A DNA stretch of 64,000 bases from Clostridiales bacterium (GTDB lineage Bacteria; Bacillota; Clostridia; Oscillospirales; Oscillospiraceae), in contig CABIXV010000004.1 of NCBI GenBank assembly GCA_902362775.1, positions 153,035 through 217,034 of the forward strand, given 5' to 3'. Each line of letters opens with the position of its first letter. Within the stretch, counting starts at the first letter, position 1. The position numbers were made by a program, and so were the translations under genes. The notes beneath the pieces were generated by a model that was not told the DNA's origin, searched no databases, and saw only the letters and a program-made list of their open reading frames with translations. Positions 49,971-59,035 of the stretch are shown in pieces.

Positions 49971-50381
49971 ATGAAGATCGTAGTCGTAGACGGCCAGGGG
50001 GGCCGCCTGGGCAAGCTGCTAGTGGAGGGGGTCAAGTCCCGCGTCCCCCAGGCGGAAGTATATGCCTTGGGGACCAACAGTATCGCCACCTCTACCATGC
50101 TAAAGGCGGGGGCGGACCACGGCGCCACGGGAGAGAATCCGGTCCTGCGGGGCGTAGAGGACGCGGACGCGATTCTGGGCCCAGTAGGCATCGTGGTGGC
50201 AAACGCCATCCTGGGGGAAGTGACTCCGGCTATGGCACAGGCCGTGGGCAGTTGTAGGGCAAAGAAGTTCCTGGTCCCCATGAACAGCTGCGGGGTCCTG
50301 GTGGCCGGGGTGAGGGAACAGGCGCTCCCGGTCTATGTGGCCCAGGCAATCGACCAGATGATGGCGGAATTGGAAGGATGA
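49971..50381 (+). CDS. DUF3842 family protein
   Basis: A 136-residue cytoplasmic protein of unknown function. It starts with a Rossmann-like VVVDGQGGRLGKLLVE glycine loop, then YALGTNSIATSTMLKAGADHGATGEN, the hallmark of DUF3842, found mainly in anaerobic Firmicutes. The last block, VPMNSCGVLVAGV, is also conserved. Three bases separate it from the aldo/keto reductase gene, so the two are co-translated. The fold suggests nucleotide or dinucleotide binding, which remains inference. Confidence 0.88.
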   Translation: MKIVVVDGQGGRLGKLLVEGVKSRVPQAEVYALGTNSIATSTMLKAGADHGATGENPVLRGVEDADAILGPVGIVVANAILGEVTPAMAQAVGSCRAKKFLVPMNSCGVLVAGVREQALPVYVAQAIDQMMAELEG

Positions 50382-50384
50382 AGG

Positions 50385-51512
50385 ATGGAACGGCGTGAGA
50401 TAAGCGGGCTGGAGCCCTCTCTGTTGGGCTACGGCGGGATGCGCTATCCCCTGGATCGAGAGACAAAAAAGATCGACCGGGAAAAGGCGGCAGACTTGAT
50501 CCGGAGGGCTATGGAGGCGGGTATCAACTATTACGATACCGCCTGGACTTACCACGAGGGAGAGAGCGAATCCTTTTTAGGGCAGGCCCTGAAGGAGTAT
50601 CCCAGGGAGAGCTACTATCTGGCCACAAAGCTGCCCTGCTGGCTGGTGGACAGTCGGGAGAAGGCAGAGGAGCTCTTTCATACCCAGCTGGAACGGCTGG
50701 ACAGGGACTATGTGGACTTCTATCTGCTCCACAGCCTGAGCCGCCGTACCTGGACAAAAATGGTGGAACTGAAAATTCCCTCCCTGCTGGAGGAGTACCA
50801 GCGCCAGGGAAAAATCAGAAAACTGGGATTTTCCTTTCACGACGACTATGAGGTATTTGAGGAGATACTCCGGTTCCGGCACTGGGACTTTTGTCAGATC
50901 CAGCTCAATTACATGGACACAGAGCACCAAGCCGGCCTGAAAGGGCTGGAGTTGGCCAGAGGTCTGGGGGTCCCAGTGGTGGTGATGGAGCCGGTGAAGG
51001 GCGGCTTGCTGGCCAAGCTGCCGGAGGAGGTGGCCGCTCCGCTCCGAGTGCTGGACCCGGAGGCCTCTGATGCGTCTTGGGCTCTGCGCTGGGTGGCCAG
51101 CCGACCCGGCGCAGCTGTTCTGCTCAGTGGAATGACCACTATGGAGCAGCTAGAGGACAACCTGGCCACCCTGGGGCAATTTCGGCCCTTGTGTCCTGAG
51201 GAGGAGGCTGGAGTGGATGAGACCACCCTGCTGCTGAAACAGCGGGTAAAGAACGGCTGTACTGGCTGCCGCTACTGCATGCCCTGCCCTGCTGGCGTGG
51301 ATATCCCTGAGAGCTTCAGAATCTGGAACAGCATGGGGATGTATGAGAACCAGAGATTGACGCGCCGGTCCTGGAAAGGGCTGGGGGAGGGGGCACGTCC
51401 CGCCAACTGCGTGGGCTGTGGCCGCTGTGAGGAGCTGTGTCCCCAGCATATCTCTATTCGGCGGGATCTGGTACAGGTTACCGCCCAAGTGGAGGAATTT
51501 ATTCAAAAGTAA
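50385..51512 (+). CDS. Aldo/keto reductase with C-terminal 4Fe-4S domain
   Basis: 375 residues. The AKR barrel has the catalytic Tyr/Asp region NYYDTAWTYHEGESE, Lys in LATKLP and His in LLHSLS. A C-terminal ferredoxin-like part holds CTGCRYCMPCPAGVDIP and CVGCGRCEELCPQHI, eight Cys for about two clusters. This AKR-ferredoxin type is widespread in anaerobes and has no settled substrate. It follows DUF3842 after three bases. The final stop lies inside the terminator that it shares with the convergent kinase gene. Confidence 0.92.
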   Translation: MERREISGLEPSLLGYGGMRYPLDRETKKIDREKAADLIRRAMEAGINYYDTAWTYHEGESESFLGQALKEYPRESYYLATKLPCWLVDSREKAEELFHTQLERLDRDYVDFYLLHSLSRRTWTKMVELKIPSLLEEYQRQGKIRKLGFSFHDDYEVFEEILRFRHWDFCQIQLNYMDTEHQAGLKGLELARGLGVPVVVMEPVKGGLLAKLPEEVAAPLRVLDPEASDASWALRWVASRPGAAVLLSGMTTMEQLEDNLATLGQFRPLCPEEEAGVDETTLLLKQRVKNGCTGCRYCMPCPAGVDIPESFRIWNSMGMYENQRLTRRSWKGLGEGARPANCVGCGRCEELCPQHISIRRDLVQVTAQVEEFIQK

Positions 51513-51555
51513 AAAAGCTGCCGGTCTTTCTTCTGAAAGGACCGGCAGCTTTTTA
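51511..51555. terminator. Bidirectional terminator between aldo/keto reductase and kinase genes
   Basis: AAAAAAGCTGCCGGTC / GACCGGCAGCTTTTT around TTTCTTCTGAAAG, between convergent genes and touching both stops. Confidence 0.9.
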
Positions 51556-52596
51556 TTGCCCGGAACAGTGGATCTGACAGCAGTCTTTCACATGACAGGC
51601 CTGGAAATAGTGGTCCTCCAGAGGGACCCAGATGTTCAAAAAGCGATTTACGCAACCGGGGTCCCGCCGTTCCAGACGGGTCCGGCGGACCTCCCAGGGG
51701 GCCTCTACCCACACCCGAAGCTGGTAGCGGTCCCGTAGGCTGGGGTGCAGAGAGTAGCTTCCCTCTACCACAGTGAGGGGGCCTGGCTCCACAGGGACAG
51801 CCGGGCCAAAGCAGCCGGACCGGCACTGCCAGGGCCGGTATACCGCAGTTTGGCCATGGCAGAGGGGGGAGAGAACCTCGCGGTCAAACCGCTCATGGTC
51901 CACATTTTCTCCCGGCTTGGCCAGACGCTCCGGCGTCCTGTCCTGAGGCAGTAAAAAGAAGTCGTCCATATGGAGTAGGGGACAGCAGTAGAGCTCTGCC
52001 AGAGCGGCACCTAGGGTAGACTTGCCAGAGGCGCAGGGGCCGTCGATGGCGACAAGGACGGGCTGCCCCTGGGTAAGCAACTGGTCTACAGCGGCCAGGA
52101 GCGGTATTTGATTTACATAATATTGAGATACCACACGGTAAGCAGGGGAGTAGGTATCACGATAGGTCTTGCTGTGACTAAGCGCGGGACAGCCTTGGGC
52201 ACGGTACTGGGCCAGATATTGCTTTGAACTCTCCTGGGAAAAGGGGAGGGCTTGGAGCAATTCTAAGTCCTGCTCCAACCCTGCCCGGTCAAGGACTGTC
52301 TTTCGGGCGGTGAGGACAAAAAGGCGATTCAATGTTTTGATGGATAGCTTTATCCCTTTACAGGCACTTAGCGACAGCCTGCACAGGCCGTTTCCAAGGG
52401 GCTCGGACAGAGGAGAGCTTGGATCGGCCGGCAGCCGGGCCCACTCCTCCGCCAGCCGGTCTAGGGCCGCCCTCTCGTCGGAGATGAGATGCCCTGGTCC
52501 CATATGACTCTGATAGATAAATTTTATGGCGTCCCGAACCTCCATGGCCGGATGGTTGTCATAATGCTCCTTCAGGAGCTCCGCCAGATCAGACAT
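51553..52596 (-). CDS. Uridine-kinase-like P-loop kinase with unknown N-terminal domain
   Basis: 347 residues. The C-terminal half (from about residue 180) is a P-loop kinase of the uridine kinase/phosphoribulokinase type: VAIDGPCASGKST is Walker A, LLHMDDFFLLPQ follows as in Udk, and VVEGSYSLHP is the later conserved block. The N-terminal 170 residues (MGPGHLISDERAALDRL, SKTYRDTYSPAYRVVSQYY) form a separate conserved-looking domain that I cannot name. Four bases separate it from the ECF S-component gene upstream, so it probably phosphorylates and traps the vitamin- or nucleoside-like substrate imported by that protein. Confidence 0.8.
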   Translation of the reverse strand: MSDLAELLKEHYDNHPAMEVRDAIKFIYQSHMGPGHLISDERAALDRLAEEWARLPADPSSPLSEPLGNGLCRLSLSACKGIKLSIKTLNRLFVLTARKTVLDRAGLEQDLELLQALPFSQESSKQYLAQYRAQGCPALSHSKTYRDTYSPAYRVVSQYYVNQIPLLAAVDQLLTQGQPVLVAIDGPCASGKSTLGAALAELYCCPLLHMDDFFLLPQDRTPERLAKPGENVDHERFDREVLSPLCHGQTAVYRPWQCRSGCFGPAVPVEPGPLTVVEGSYSLHPSLRDRYQLRVWVEAPWEVRRTRLERRDPGCVNRFLNIWVPLEDHYFQACHVKDCCQIHCSGQ

Positions 52597-52599
52597 GGC

Positions 52600-53148
52600 T
52601 CAACCCTCTTGGGGGATCAGATTGGCTCGCTGAAGGGCCAGAACGATGATGGGGATGGCCACCAGTTGGAGGATGATGCCGGGGATGGCGTTGGTAAAGG
52701 CACCGGCGACAAAGGCGGAGAAGGGAAATTCCGTACCGCTGGAGGTGAGCAGGGTGAACTGGACCACGCCCCAGACTACCCGGCCGATAAGCATGGCGGA
52801 GATGAGAGAGGCATAGATGCCGCCCAGAGTCTTGGGCAGACGCCGGTACAGGAAGCCGGACACAAAGCCGTAGACCGCCATTTCAACGGCCATGGAGATG
52901 GCGGTGGGGAACGGCGGCGGCATACCGAGGATAGCGGAGCGCATCAAGGGCGCGATAAAGCCCACCGCGGCGCCCCAGGGGCCGCCGCACAAGTAGCCGC
53001 ACAGGATGGTTGGCAGATGCATAGGCAGCAGCATATTACCGATCTGGGGGATGTTTCCGGTAAAGTTGGGAAGGATGTAGGCCAGGGCGAGCATTAGGGC
53101 GGCGATGACCATACGCTTGATGGAAGTGCTGTTTTTGGTCGTTGTCAT
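52600..53148 (-). CDS. ECF transporter S component (substrate-specific subunit)
   Basis: A 182-residue, six-helix membrane protein of the ECF S-component type (PF12822-like). N-terminal MVIAALMLALAYILPNF and the HLPTILCGYLCGGPWGAAVGFIAP block with a docking-type small-residue helix are typical. S components bind one vitamin or related compound and share the EcfA/A'/T energising module, which is not in this window. The ligand is not evident. It is first in a two-gene operon with the kinase and stands behind a structured leader with a terminator, the usual place of a riboswitch. Confidence 0.88.
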   Translation of the reverse strand: MTTTKNSTSIKRMVIAALMLALAYILPNFTGNIPQIGNMLLPMHLPTILCGYLCGGPWGAAVGFIAPLMRSAILGMPPPFPTAISMAVEMAVYGFVSGFLYRRLPKTLGGIYASLISAMLIGRVVWGVVQFTLLTSSGTEFPFSAFVAGAFTNAIPGIILQLVAIPIIVLALQRANLIPQEG

Positions 53149-53173
53149 AAATGTTCTCCTTTACATACAGATG

Positions 53174-53276
53174 AAAAAATACCGGGAAGGCCCCCGCCCT
53201 TCTGGGCAGGAGATACCTTCACGGTATTGATTTTCAGAAGATATGGAACTATGGGCGCGGACGCCGGCTTCCTGCC
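53174..53276 (-). promoter_or_regulatory. Candidate attenuator/riboswitch leader of the ECF S component
   Basis: Just before the gene, a long terminator stem pairs AATACCG, GAAGG, CC, GCCC with GGGC, GG, CCTTC, CGGTATT (plus 53178-53228) and is followed by T6. Upstream, minus-strand GGCAGGA (plus TCCTGCC, 53270-53276) can pair with TCCTGCC inside the terminator's left arm (plus GGCAGGA, 53205-53211), forming an alternative antiterminator. No match to TPP, FMN, THF, preQ1 or cobalamin consensus that I know. Confidence 0.62.
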
Positions 53277-53288
53277 GACATTGATTGA

Positions 53289-53318
53289 ATTATAGCATAG
53301 GCTGCCCTAGGAGGTCAA
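53289..53318 (-). promoter_or_regulatory. Promoter of the ECF S component-kinase operon
   Basis: Minus strand TTGACC (53313-53318) and TATAAT (53289-53294), 18 bases apart; predicted leader of about 130 bases. Confidence 0.75.
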
Positions 53319-53335
53319 CCCCCTGGGGTCCCCTT

Positions 53336-55771
53336 TTAGTAATTGCCTTTGCCGCCGTTCCATTTCCACTCCCGTACCTCAGGCAGATCCTGACCATAGG
53401 TGGTGATATACTGCCGGTGTTCCACCAGCTTGTCCTTCATCTCCTGAATAAGATAGGAGGCGCTGTTGCCAAGCTGAGGCAGCCGCTTCACCGTGTCCAT
53501 CACCAGGTGGAAGCGGTCGATGTCATTGCGTACCCGCATATCGAAGGGGGTGGTGATGGTGCCCTCCTCCTTGTAGCCGCGGACGTGGAGCTTTTTGTTG
53601 TGTCGGCGGTAGGTCAGCTCGTGGACCAGGGTGGGATAGCCGTGGAAGGCAAAGATGATAGGGGCCTCAGTGGTGAACAGGGCGTCGTAGTCCTCGTCGG
53701 TCAGGCCGTGGGGATGCTCGGTATGGGGCTGGAGCTTCATCAGGTCCACCACATTGATGACCCGGATCTTTAGGTCAGGGAGGTAATGGCGCAGGATGGT
53801 GACTGCGGCTAGAGTCTCCAGGGTGGGGGTGTCGCCGCAGCAGGCCAGCACAGCGTCCGGCTCGTAGCCCTGGTCGTTGGAGGCCCACTGCCAGATGCCG
53901 ATGCCGTGGGTACAGTGCTTAATAGCCTCGTCCATATTCAACCACTGGGGCCGGGGCAGCTTTGAGGCCACCATTACGTTGATATAGTTCTTACTCTGGA
54001 TACAGTGATCGAAGCAGGACAGAAGGCAGTTGGCGTCGGGGGGCAGATAGAGCCGAACCACATCGGCCTTTTTGTTGGCTACATGGTCCAGAAATCCGGG
54101 GTCCTGATGGGTGAAGCCATTATGGTCCTGCTGCCACACGTTGGAGGACAGCACATAGTTCAGCGAGGCGATGGACTGCCTCCAGGGGAGCTGCCGGGCC
54201 ACCTTCAGCCACTTGGCGTGCTGGGATACCATAGAGTCCACTGTGCGGATGAATGCCTCGTAGCTGCTGAGAAAGCCGTGCCGTCCGGTGAGCAGATAGC
54301 CCTCCAGCCAGCCCTGACACAGGTGCTCGGACAGGGCAGCGTCCATGACACGGCCGTCATGGGACAGGTTCTCGTCCGACCTGGAGTCGATGGAGTCGGT
54401 CCAGCGGCGGCCGCTGGCCTGAAAGACCTGAGAGAGCCGATTGGAAGCGGCCTCGTCTGGAGCAAAGACACGGAAGTTCCGGTTTTCCAGATTCCGCTTC
54501 ATCACGTCCCGGACATATCCTCCCAGCACATCCATGTCGGCGGCCTCCACCATGCCGGGCTGGGGGACGTCCAGGGTGTATTCACGGAAGTCGGGCACCC
54601 GCAGATCCCGCAGCAGGAGTCCGCCGTTGGCGTGGGGATTGGCCCCCATGCGGCGCTCTCCCTGAGGGGCCAGTTCTCGAATAGCGGGGAGGAGAGAGCC
54701 GTTTTCATCAAAGAGCTCCTCCGGCTTATAGCTGCGCAGCCAGCGTTCCAGCTCCTGGATACGGCCGGGCTGTCCATCATGGACAGGGATGGGAGCCATG
54801 TGGGCCCGCCAGCTGCCCTCCACCTGCTTACCGTCTACCTCTTTGGGGCCGGTCCAGCCCTTTGGGGAGCGCAGAACAATCATGGGCCAGCGGGGGCGGG
54901 AGGCATCACCTGAGGTGCGGGCGTACTCCTGGATACGCTGAATCTCACGGACTGCCCAGTCCAGGGCCGCGGCCATCTTCTGATGCATGGTCCTGGGCTC
55001 GCTCCCCTCTACAAAACGGGGTTCCCAGCCGCAGCCCTTGAAGAACATCTCCAGCTCCTCGTGGGAGATGCGGGAGAGGATGGTAGGGTTAGCCACTTTA
55101 AAGCCATTGAGGTGGAGAATAGGCAGGACAGCTCCATCGCTGATGGGATTGAGAAACTTGTTGGAGTGCCAGGCGGTAGCCAGAGGGCCGGTCTCCGCCT
55201 CGCCGTCGCCAACGACGCAGGCGGCGATCAAATCCGGGTTATCCATGACGGCGCCGAAGGCGTGAGACAGGGAGTAGCCCAGTTCTCCCCCCTCGTTGAT
55301 GGAACCTGGGGTTTCAGGGGCTGTGTGGCAGGGGATGCCGCCGGGGAAAGAGAACTGGCGGAACAGCCGCTTCATTCCCTCGGTGTCCTGACTGATGTTG
55401 GGATAGACCTCGCTGTAGGAGCCGTCCAAGTAGTCTTGGGCTACCACGGCGTTCCCTCCGTGGCCGGGGCCGCAGATGTAGATCATGTTCAGCTCATACT
55501 TGACGATTGCGCGGTTGAGATGGGTATAGATAAAATTTTGGCCGGGGCAGGTGCCCCAGTGGCCCACGATGTTCTGCTTCAAATGGGCGGGCTTCAAAGG
55601 TTCCCGCAGGAGGGGGTTGTCCAGCAGATAGAGCTGGCAGGCGGACAGGTAGTTTGCGGCCCGCCACCAGGCGTCGATGGCGTGGAGCTGTTCCCGAGTG
55701 AGCGGGTCCTTTTTGGACATACGGGCGGGGGCCTTGACGGCCTTTTGTGTGTTGTCGGTGCGCTTTGGCAT
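53336..55771 (-). CDS. xfp: Phosphoketolase
   Basis: An 811-residue thiamine-diphosphate enzyme that splits xylulose 5-phosphate (and often fructose 6-phosphate) with phosphate to acetyl phosphate plus a triose or tetrose phosphate. Family marks are [25 protein letters not shown], the TPP motif [23 protein letters not shown], and [17 protein letters not shown]. The length is normal. With pfkA nearby it allows a bifid-type or pentose shunt yielding acetyl phosphate. It is a single gene; a TTGATT-17-TAAGAT promoter lies upstream. Single or dual specificity is not readable by eye. Confidence 0.97.
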   Translation of the reverse strand: MPKRTDNTQKAVKAPARMSKKDPLTREQLHAIDAWWRAANYLSACQLYLLDNPLLREPLKPAHLKQNIVGHWGTCPGQNFIYTHLNRAIVKYELNMIYICGPGHGGNAVVAQDYLDGSYSEVYPNISQDTEGMKRLFRQFSFPGGIPCHTAPETPGSINEGGELGYSLSHAFGAVMDNPDLIAACVVGDGEAETGPLATAWHSNKFLNPISDGAVLPILHLNGFKVANPTILSRISHEELEMFFKGCGWEPRFVEGSEPRTMHQKMAAALDWAVREIQRIQEYARTSGDASRPRWPMIVLRSPKGWTGPKEVDGKQVEGSWRAHMAPIPVHDGQPGRIQELERWLRSYKPEELFDENGSLLPAIRELAPQGERRMGANPHANGGLLLRDLRVPDFREYTLDVPQPGMVEAADMDVLGGYVRDVMKRNLENRNFRVFAPDEAASNRLSQVFQASGRRWTDSIDSRSDENLSHDGRVMDAALSEHLCQGWLEGYLLTGRHGFLSSYEAFIRTVDSMVSQHAKWLKVARQLPWRQSIASLNYVLSSNVWQQDHNGFTHQDPGFLDHVANKKADVVRLYLPPDANCLLSCFDHCIQSKNYINVMVASKLPRPQWLNMDEAIKHCTHGIGIWQWASNDQGYEPDAVLACCGDTPTLETLAAVTILRHYLPDLKIRVINVVDLMKLQPHTEHPHGLTDEDYDALFTTEAPIIFAFHGYPTLVHELTYRRHNKKLHVRGYKEEGTITTPFDMRVRNDIDRFHLVMDTVKRLPQLGNSASYLIQEMKDKLVEHRQYITTYGQDLPEVREWKWNGGKGNY

Positions 55772-55804
55772 TGACTTATCTCCTCCGCATAAGGGTTTTT
55801 CTAT

Positions 55805-55833
55805 ATCTTAAACCATATCGCCCAAACAATCAA
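55805..55833 (-). promoter_or_regulatory. Promoter of the phosphoketolase gene
   Basis: Minus strand TTGATT (55828-55833) and TAAGAT (55805-55810), 17 bases apart. A moderate match. Confidence 0.45.
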
Positions 55834-55950
55834 TGGGTAATCTCGGAAGTAAGCGGTAAAAATGAGAAGATAACGAGATTGTTAAGAGAGATCATAAAAA
55901 AGGGATGGCGTTAGAAGGGGTAAAAGCCAAAAGGAAGAACCGGAATATGA

Positions 55951-55987
55951 AGACGCGTCCCCCTCCCGTGTGGGAGAGGGACGCGTC
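55951..55987 (-). terminator. Hairpin after leuA, likely terminator
   Basis: AGACGCGTCCC-CTCCC / GGGAG-AGGGACGCGTCT with loop GTGT, immediately behind the leuA stop. The following minus-strand TTCATATTCC is a poor T-tract, so termination may be partial. Confidence 0.6.
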
Positions 55988-55990
55988 TGG

Positions 55991-57676
55991 TCAACTGCGC
56001 TTGGAGCGGTTGATGGCGGACAGGATGGCCCGCAGGGGGGCCAGATTGATGTTGTGGGACAGGCCGACGCCCCAGTATTTCTTCCCAGTGCGCTGGTCCT
56101 GGAGCAGAATATAGGCCACGCCCTGGGAGTCAGAGCCGTCGGTGATGGCGTGGGAGGAGTAGTCCAGGAAGGTAAAGTGGGACATCTTCTCATCCTTGAT
56201 GGCATTGAAGAAGGCGTCAATGGGGCCGTTGCCCTCGCCGGATACCTTAAAAATAGTATCGGTGTGCTGGAGGGTGCCCCAGAAGGCGACATGGGAATGA
56301 CCTTCGCTATCAATGTTTTCCGCAAAGGCGTGCTTGAGCAGCTTGTAGGGCTCCTTGGCCTCGATGTACTCCTGCTGGAACAGCTCAAAGATACGCTCGG
56401 GGCTGATTTCCTTGCCCACAGCGTCAGTCTCCTTCTGGACCACGGCTCCGAAGTCGGGGTGCATGGCCTTGGGCAGATCGAAGCCAAAGTTGTGCTCCAT
56501 GATATAGGCCGCGCCTCCCTTACCGGACTGGGAGTTGATACGGATGACTGGTTCATACTCCCGGCCCACATCGGCTGGGTCGATGGGCAGGTAAGGGATC
56601 TCCCAGTAGTCGGAGTTGGACTCCTTCATATACTGGGTACCCTTGTTGATGGCATCCTGGTGGCTGCCGGAGAACGCGGTAAATACCAGTTTGCCCACAT
56701 AGGGCTGCCGGTCGCCTACCGGCATCTTGGTGCACCGCTCATACATCTCACGGATCTTGTTGATGTTGGAGAAGTCCAGCTTGGGGTCGATGCCCTGAGT
56801 ATACATATTCATGGCCAGGGTGACAATGTCTACGTTTCCAGTGCGCTCGCCGTTGCCGAACAGGGTGGCCTCCACCCGTTCGGCTCCGGCCAGCAGGCCC
56901 ATCTCCGCTGTGGCCACGCCGCAGCCCCGGTCGTTGTGGGGATGGAGGGAGATGATGGCGCTGTCCCGGCTAGGGATCTTCTTGCAGAAATACTCCAGCA
57001 TATCGGCAAACTGGTTGGGCATACAGTTTTCCACGGTAGTGGGCAGGTTCAGGATGACCTTATTTTCCGGAGTGGCGTGGAGATGCTCCAGCACAGCTTG
57101 GCAGATCTCTACCGCGTAGTCCATCTCAGTGCCCATGAAGGACTCAGGGGAGTATTCAAAGCGGAGGTCCATGCCCTCCCGGATGAGGGGCTGGGCCATC
57201 TCATAGATCAGGTCAGCGGCGTCAGTGGCGATTTTGGTGATGCCGTCAGTGTCCATATGGAATACCACCTTGCGCTGGAGGGTGGAGGTGGAGTTATAGA
57301 AGTGGAGGATGACGTGCTTGGCGCCGCGGATGGCCTCAAAGGTTTTTTTGATCAGGTGTTCACGGGCCTGGACCAGCACCTGGATGGTCACGTCGTCTGG
57401 GATGTGCCCTCCCTCGATCAGTTCCCGGCAGATCTCATAGTCGGTTTCACTGGCGGAGGGGAAGCCAATCTCAATCTCCTTGATGCCAATGTCCAGCAGG
57501 GTGTGGAAATATTCCAGCTTTTCCTCCATATTCATGGGGTCTACCAGAGCCTGGTTTCCGTCCCGCAGGTCCACGGAGCACCACACGGGGGCTTTTGTGA
57601 TGACCTTGTCCGGCCAGGTGCGGCCCACGATCTTCTGGGGCTGGAAGGGGATGTACTTTTTGTAGCCTGGGTTCAT
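55991..57676 (-). CDS. leuA: 2-isopropylmalate synthase, long (LeuA2) form
   Basis: A 561-residue enzyme condensing 2-oxoisovalerate with acetyl-CoA, the first step of leucine synthesis. The start region PFQPQKIVGRTWPDKVIT and the length mark the fungal/actinobacterial-like LeuA2 group. SVDLRDGNQAL holds the catalytic Arg-Asp, HPHNDRGCG supplies metal His, and GNGERTGNVD follows; the C-terminal regulatory domain (about residues 430-560) is intact, so leucine feedback is expected. It stands alone, with no other leu genes in reach, and is controlled by a T-box leader. Confidence 0.96.
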   Translation of the reverse strand: MNPGYKKYIPFQPQKIVGRTWPDKVITKAPVWCSVDLRDGNQALVDPMNMEEKLEYFHTLLDIGIKEIEIGFPSASETDYEICRELIEGGHIPDDVTIQVLVQAREHLIKKTFEAIRGAKHVILHFYNSTSTLQRKVVFHMDTDGITKIATDAADLIYEMAQPLIREGMDLRFEYSPESFMGTEMDYAVEICQAVLEHLHATPENKVILNLPTTVENCMPNQFADMLEYFCKKIPSRDSAIISLHPHNDRGCGVATAEMGLLAGAERVEATLFGNGERTGNVDIVTLAMNMYTQGIDPKLDFSNINKIREMYERCTKMPVGDRQPYVGKLVFTAFSGSHQDAINKGTQYMKESNSDYWEIPYLPIDPADVGREYEPVIRINSQSGKGGAAYIMEHNFGFDLPKAMHPDFGAVVQKETDAVGKEISPERIFELFQQEYIEAKEPYKLLKHAFAENIDSEGHSHVAFWGTLQHTDTIFKVSGEGNGPIDAFFNAIKDEKMSHFTFLDYSSHAITDGSDSQGVAYILLQDQRTGKKYWGVGLSHNINLAPLRAILSAINRSKRS

Positions 57677-57734
57677 AATGAGTTCCTCCTTTTTGTTTGC
57701 TCCGCTGTAGTTGGCGGCGGAGCGGCCATCAGGG

Positions 57735-58006
57735 GATGAAAAAACGCCCCTGACTTTTAAAAGTCAGGGGCGTGTATTATAACCACGCGGTACCACCCTG
57801 GTTCAGCTGTGGGTCTCCCACACAGCCCTCATAGCCTCCAACAAGGCCGCGGCCGGTAACGGGGCCAGACGTTCCACCCTACTCGCTGGTTCAGATGGAC
57901 TGCTCGGGGGCCAGTTATACACAGGCTGACTCACACCGGCTCGCACCAACCGCCGGCTCTCTGGGTGAGAGGGGCCTGCCTTTTTCCCCTTCATCGCATT
58001 TTCTTG
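57735..58006 (-). ncRNA. T-box riboswitch leader of leuA
   Basis: On the minus strand the hallmark T-box sequence GGGTGGTACCGCG (plus 57785-57797) is followed by a 13-bp-class terminator GCCCCTGACTTT / AAGTCAGGGGC and T6. Upstream are the Stem I elements AGAGAG and GGTTGGTGCGAGCC, and GAGTAGGGTGGAACG. It should bind uncharged tRNA and allow read-through when the amino acid is short. Leucine is expected from the gene; I could not fix the specifier codon by eye. Confidence 0.93.
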
Positions 58007-58012
58007 CCCATC

Positions 58013-58041
58013 ATTTTAGCCGAAGGAGGGCCCTTTGTCAA
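58013..58041 (-). promoter_or_regulatory. Promoter of the T-box-leuA transcript
   Basis: Minus strand TTGACA (58036-58041) and TAAAAT (58013-58018), 17 bases apart. Confidence 0.78.
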
Positions 58042-58087
58042 GAGATATTTTGGAGTGGGAGGGACTAAACTTTTTTGAAAAAAGTGG

Positions 58088-58116
58088 TTGCTTTTCCACA
58101 GAAACTATGCTATTAT
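58088..58116 (+). promoter_or_regulatory. Promoter of rpmE
   Basis: TTGCTT (58088-58093) and TATTAT (58111-58116), 17 bases apart. Confidence 0.6.
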
Positions 58117-58167
58117 ATCAGTTGCGTTTACGAGAATACCCTCCATGGAGAAAGAGGTGAACATACA

Positions 58168-58371
58168 ATGAAGGAAGGCCTCCACCCTAATTATGAGCAG
58201 ACCACCATCCGGTGCGCCTGCGGCAACGTGATCGAAACTGGTTCCACTAAGAAGGATATCCGCGTGGAAGTGTGCTCCAAGTGTCACCCCTTCTACACCG
58301 GCAAGCAGAAGATGGTAGACACCGGTGGCCGTGTCAGCCGCTTCAATAAGAAGTTTGGCTTGGCCAAGTAA
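58168..58371 (+). CDS. rpmE: 50S ribosomal protein L31
   Basis: A 67-residue ribosomal protein, [20 protein letters not shown]. Zinc-binding type (C+): CACG and [10 protein letters not shown] carry the four Cys. ATG 58168 has AAAGAGGTGA upstream. Single gene with its own promoter and terminator. Confidence 0.97.
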   Translation: MKEGLHPNYEQTTIRCACGNVIETGSTKKDIRVEVCSKCHPFYTGKQKMVDTGGRVSRFNKKFGLAK

Positions 58372-58383
58372 GATCCCGCCTTC

Positions 58384-58416
58384 AAAAGCCGCACCGAGGA
58401 ATCGGTGCGGCTTTTT
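58384..58416 (+). terminator. Terminator after rpmE
   Basis: AAAAGCCGCACCGA / TCGGTGCGGCTTTTT, loop GGAA. Confidence 0.93.
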
Positions 58417-58498
58417 GCGTATCGCTGCAAAAAAGACGGGTCAGCCGCATACCCTATTTAATGGTCCTGTATGATATTAAATTAAGGAGGACAATGTC

Positions 58499-58999
58499 AT
58501 GTTCAAGAAAATCGCACCTAAGGAGCTGAAAGAAAATCCCTTTTCACTGATTGGGGACAAATGGATGCTGATCACCGCTGGAACAGAGGAGCGGTGCAAT
58601 ACGATGACCGCCTCTTGGGGCGGGCTGGGTGTCATCTGGGGGGCGCCCGCGGCCACCTGCTATATCCGGCCACAGCGGTATACCAAGGAGTTCATCGACC
58701 AAGAAGAATATTTCACCCTGACCTTTTTTGGGGAGGAGTACCGGAAGGCCCTATCCCTATGCGGTTCCAAGAGCGGACGGGATATCGATAAGGTAAAGGA
58801 ATGCGGCTTTACAGTAAAAACCGCGGAATGTGGCGCTCCCTATTTCGAGCAGGCCGAACTGGTGCTGGTGTGCCGTAAGCGATTTGCCCAGGCACTGGAT
58901 GCCAAAAACATCCCCCAGGAGATCCGGGAGAAGTGGTACCCGGAGAAGGATTACCACACCCTGTACATCGGGGAAATCGTGGAAGTTCTGCAAAAATAA
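58499..58999 (+). CDS. Flavin reductase-like FMN-binding protein
   Basis: A 166-residue split-barrel protein of the flavin reductase-like family common in anaerobes. NTMTASWGGLGVIW is the FMN-phosphate binding segment and YIRPQRYTKEF the following conserved strand; GSKSGRD and YHTLYIGEIVEVL close the fold. These proteins carry FMN and reduce flavins or unknown acceptors. AAGGAGGAC precedes the ATG. It is 36 bases upstream of hflX, possibly co-transcribed. Confidence 0.9.
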   Translation: MFKKIAPKELKENPFSLIGDKWMLITAGTEERCNTMTASWGGLGVIWGAPAATCYIRPQRYTKEFIDQEEYFTLTFFGEEYRKALSLCGSKSGRDIDKVKECGFTVKTAECGAPYFEQAELVLVCRKRFAQALDAKNIPQEIREKWYPEKDYHTLYIGEIVEVLQK

Positions 59000-59035
59000 G
59001 GCGGGGGCAGTCCCGCGCTGTGATTCGGAGGAAAA

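Noticed and set aside
54005..55774. Long open frames opposite the phosphoketolase gene
   Set aside because: The phosphoketolase motifs are complete over the whole gene; the opposite frames lack SD and start near no promoter.
55970..57739. Open frame of about 590 codons opposite leuA
   Set aside because: leuA is intact and unambiguous with a T-box on its strand; the opposite frame has no family features.
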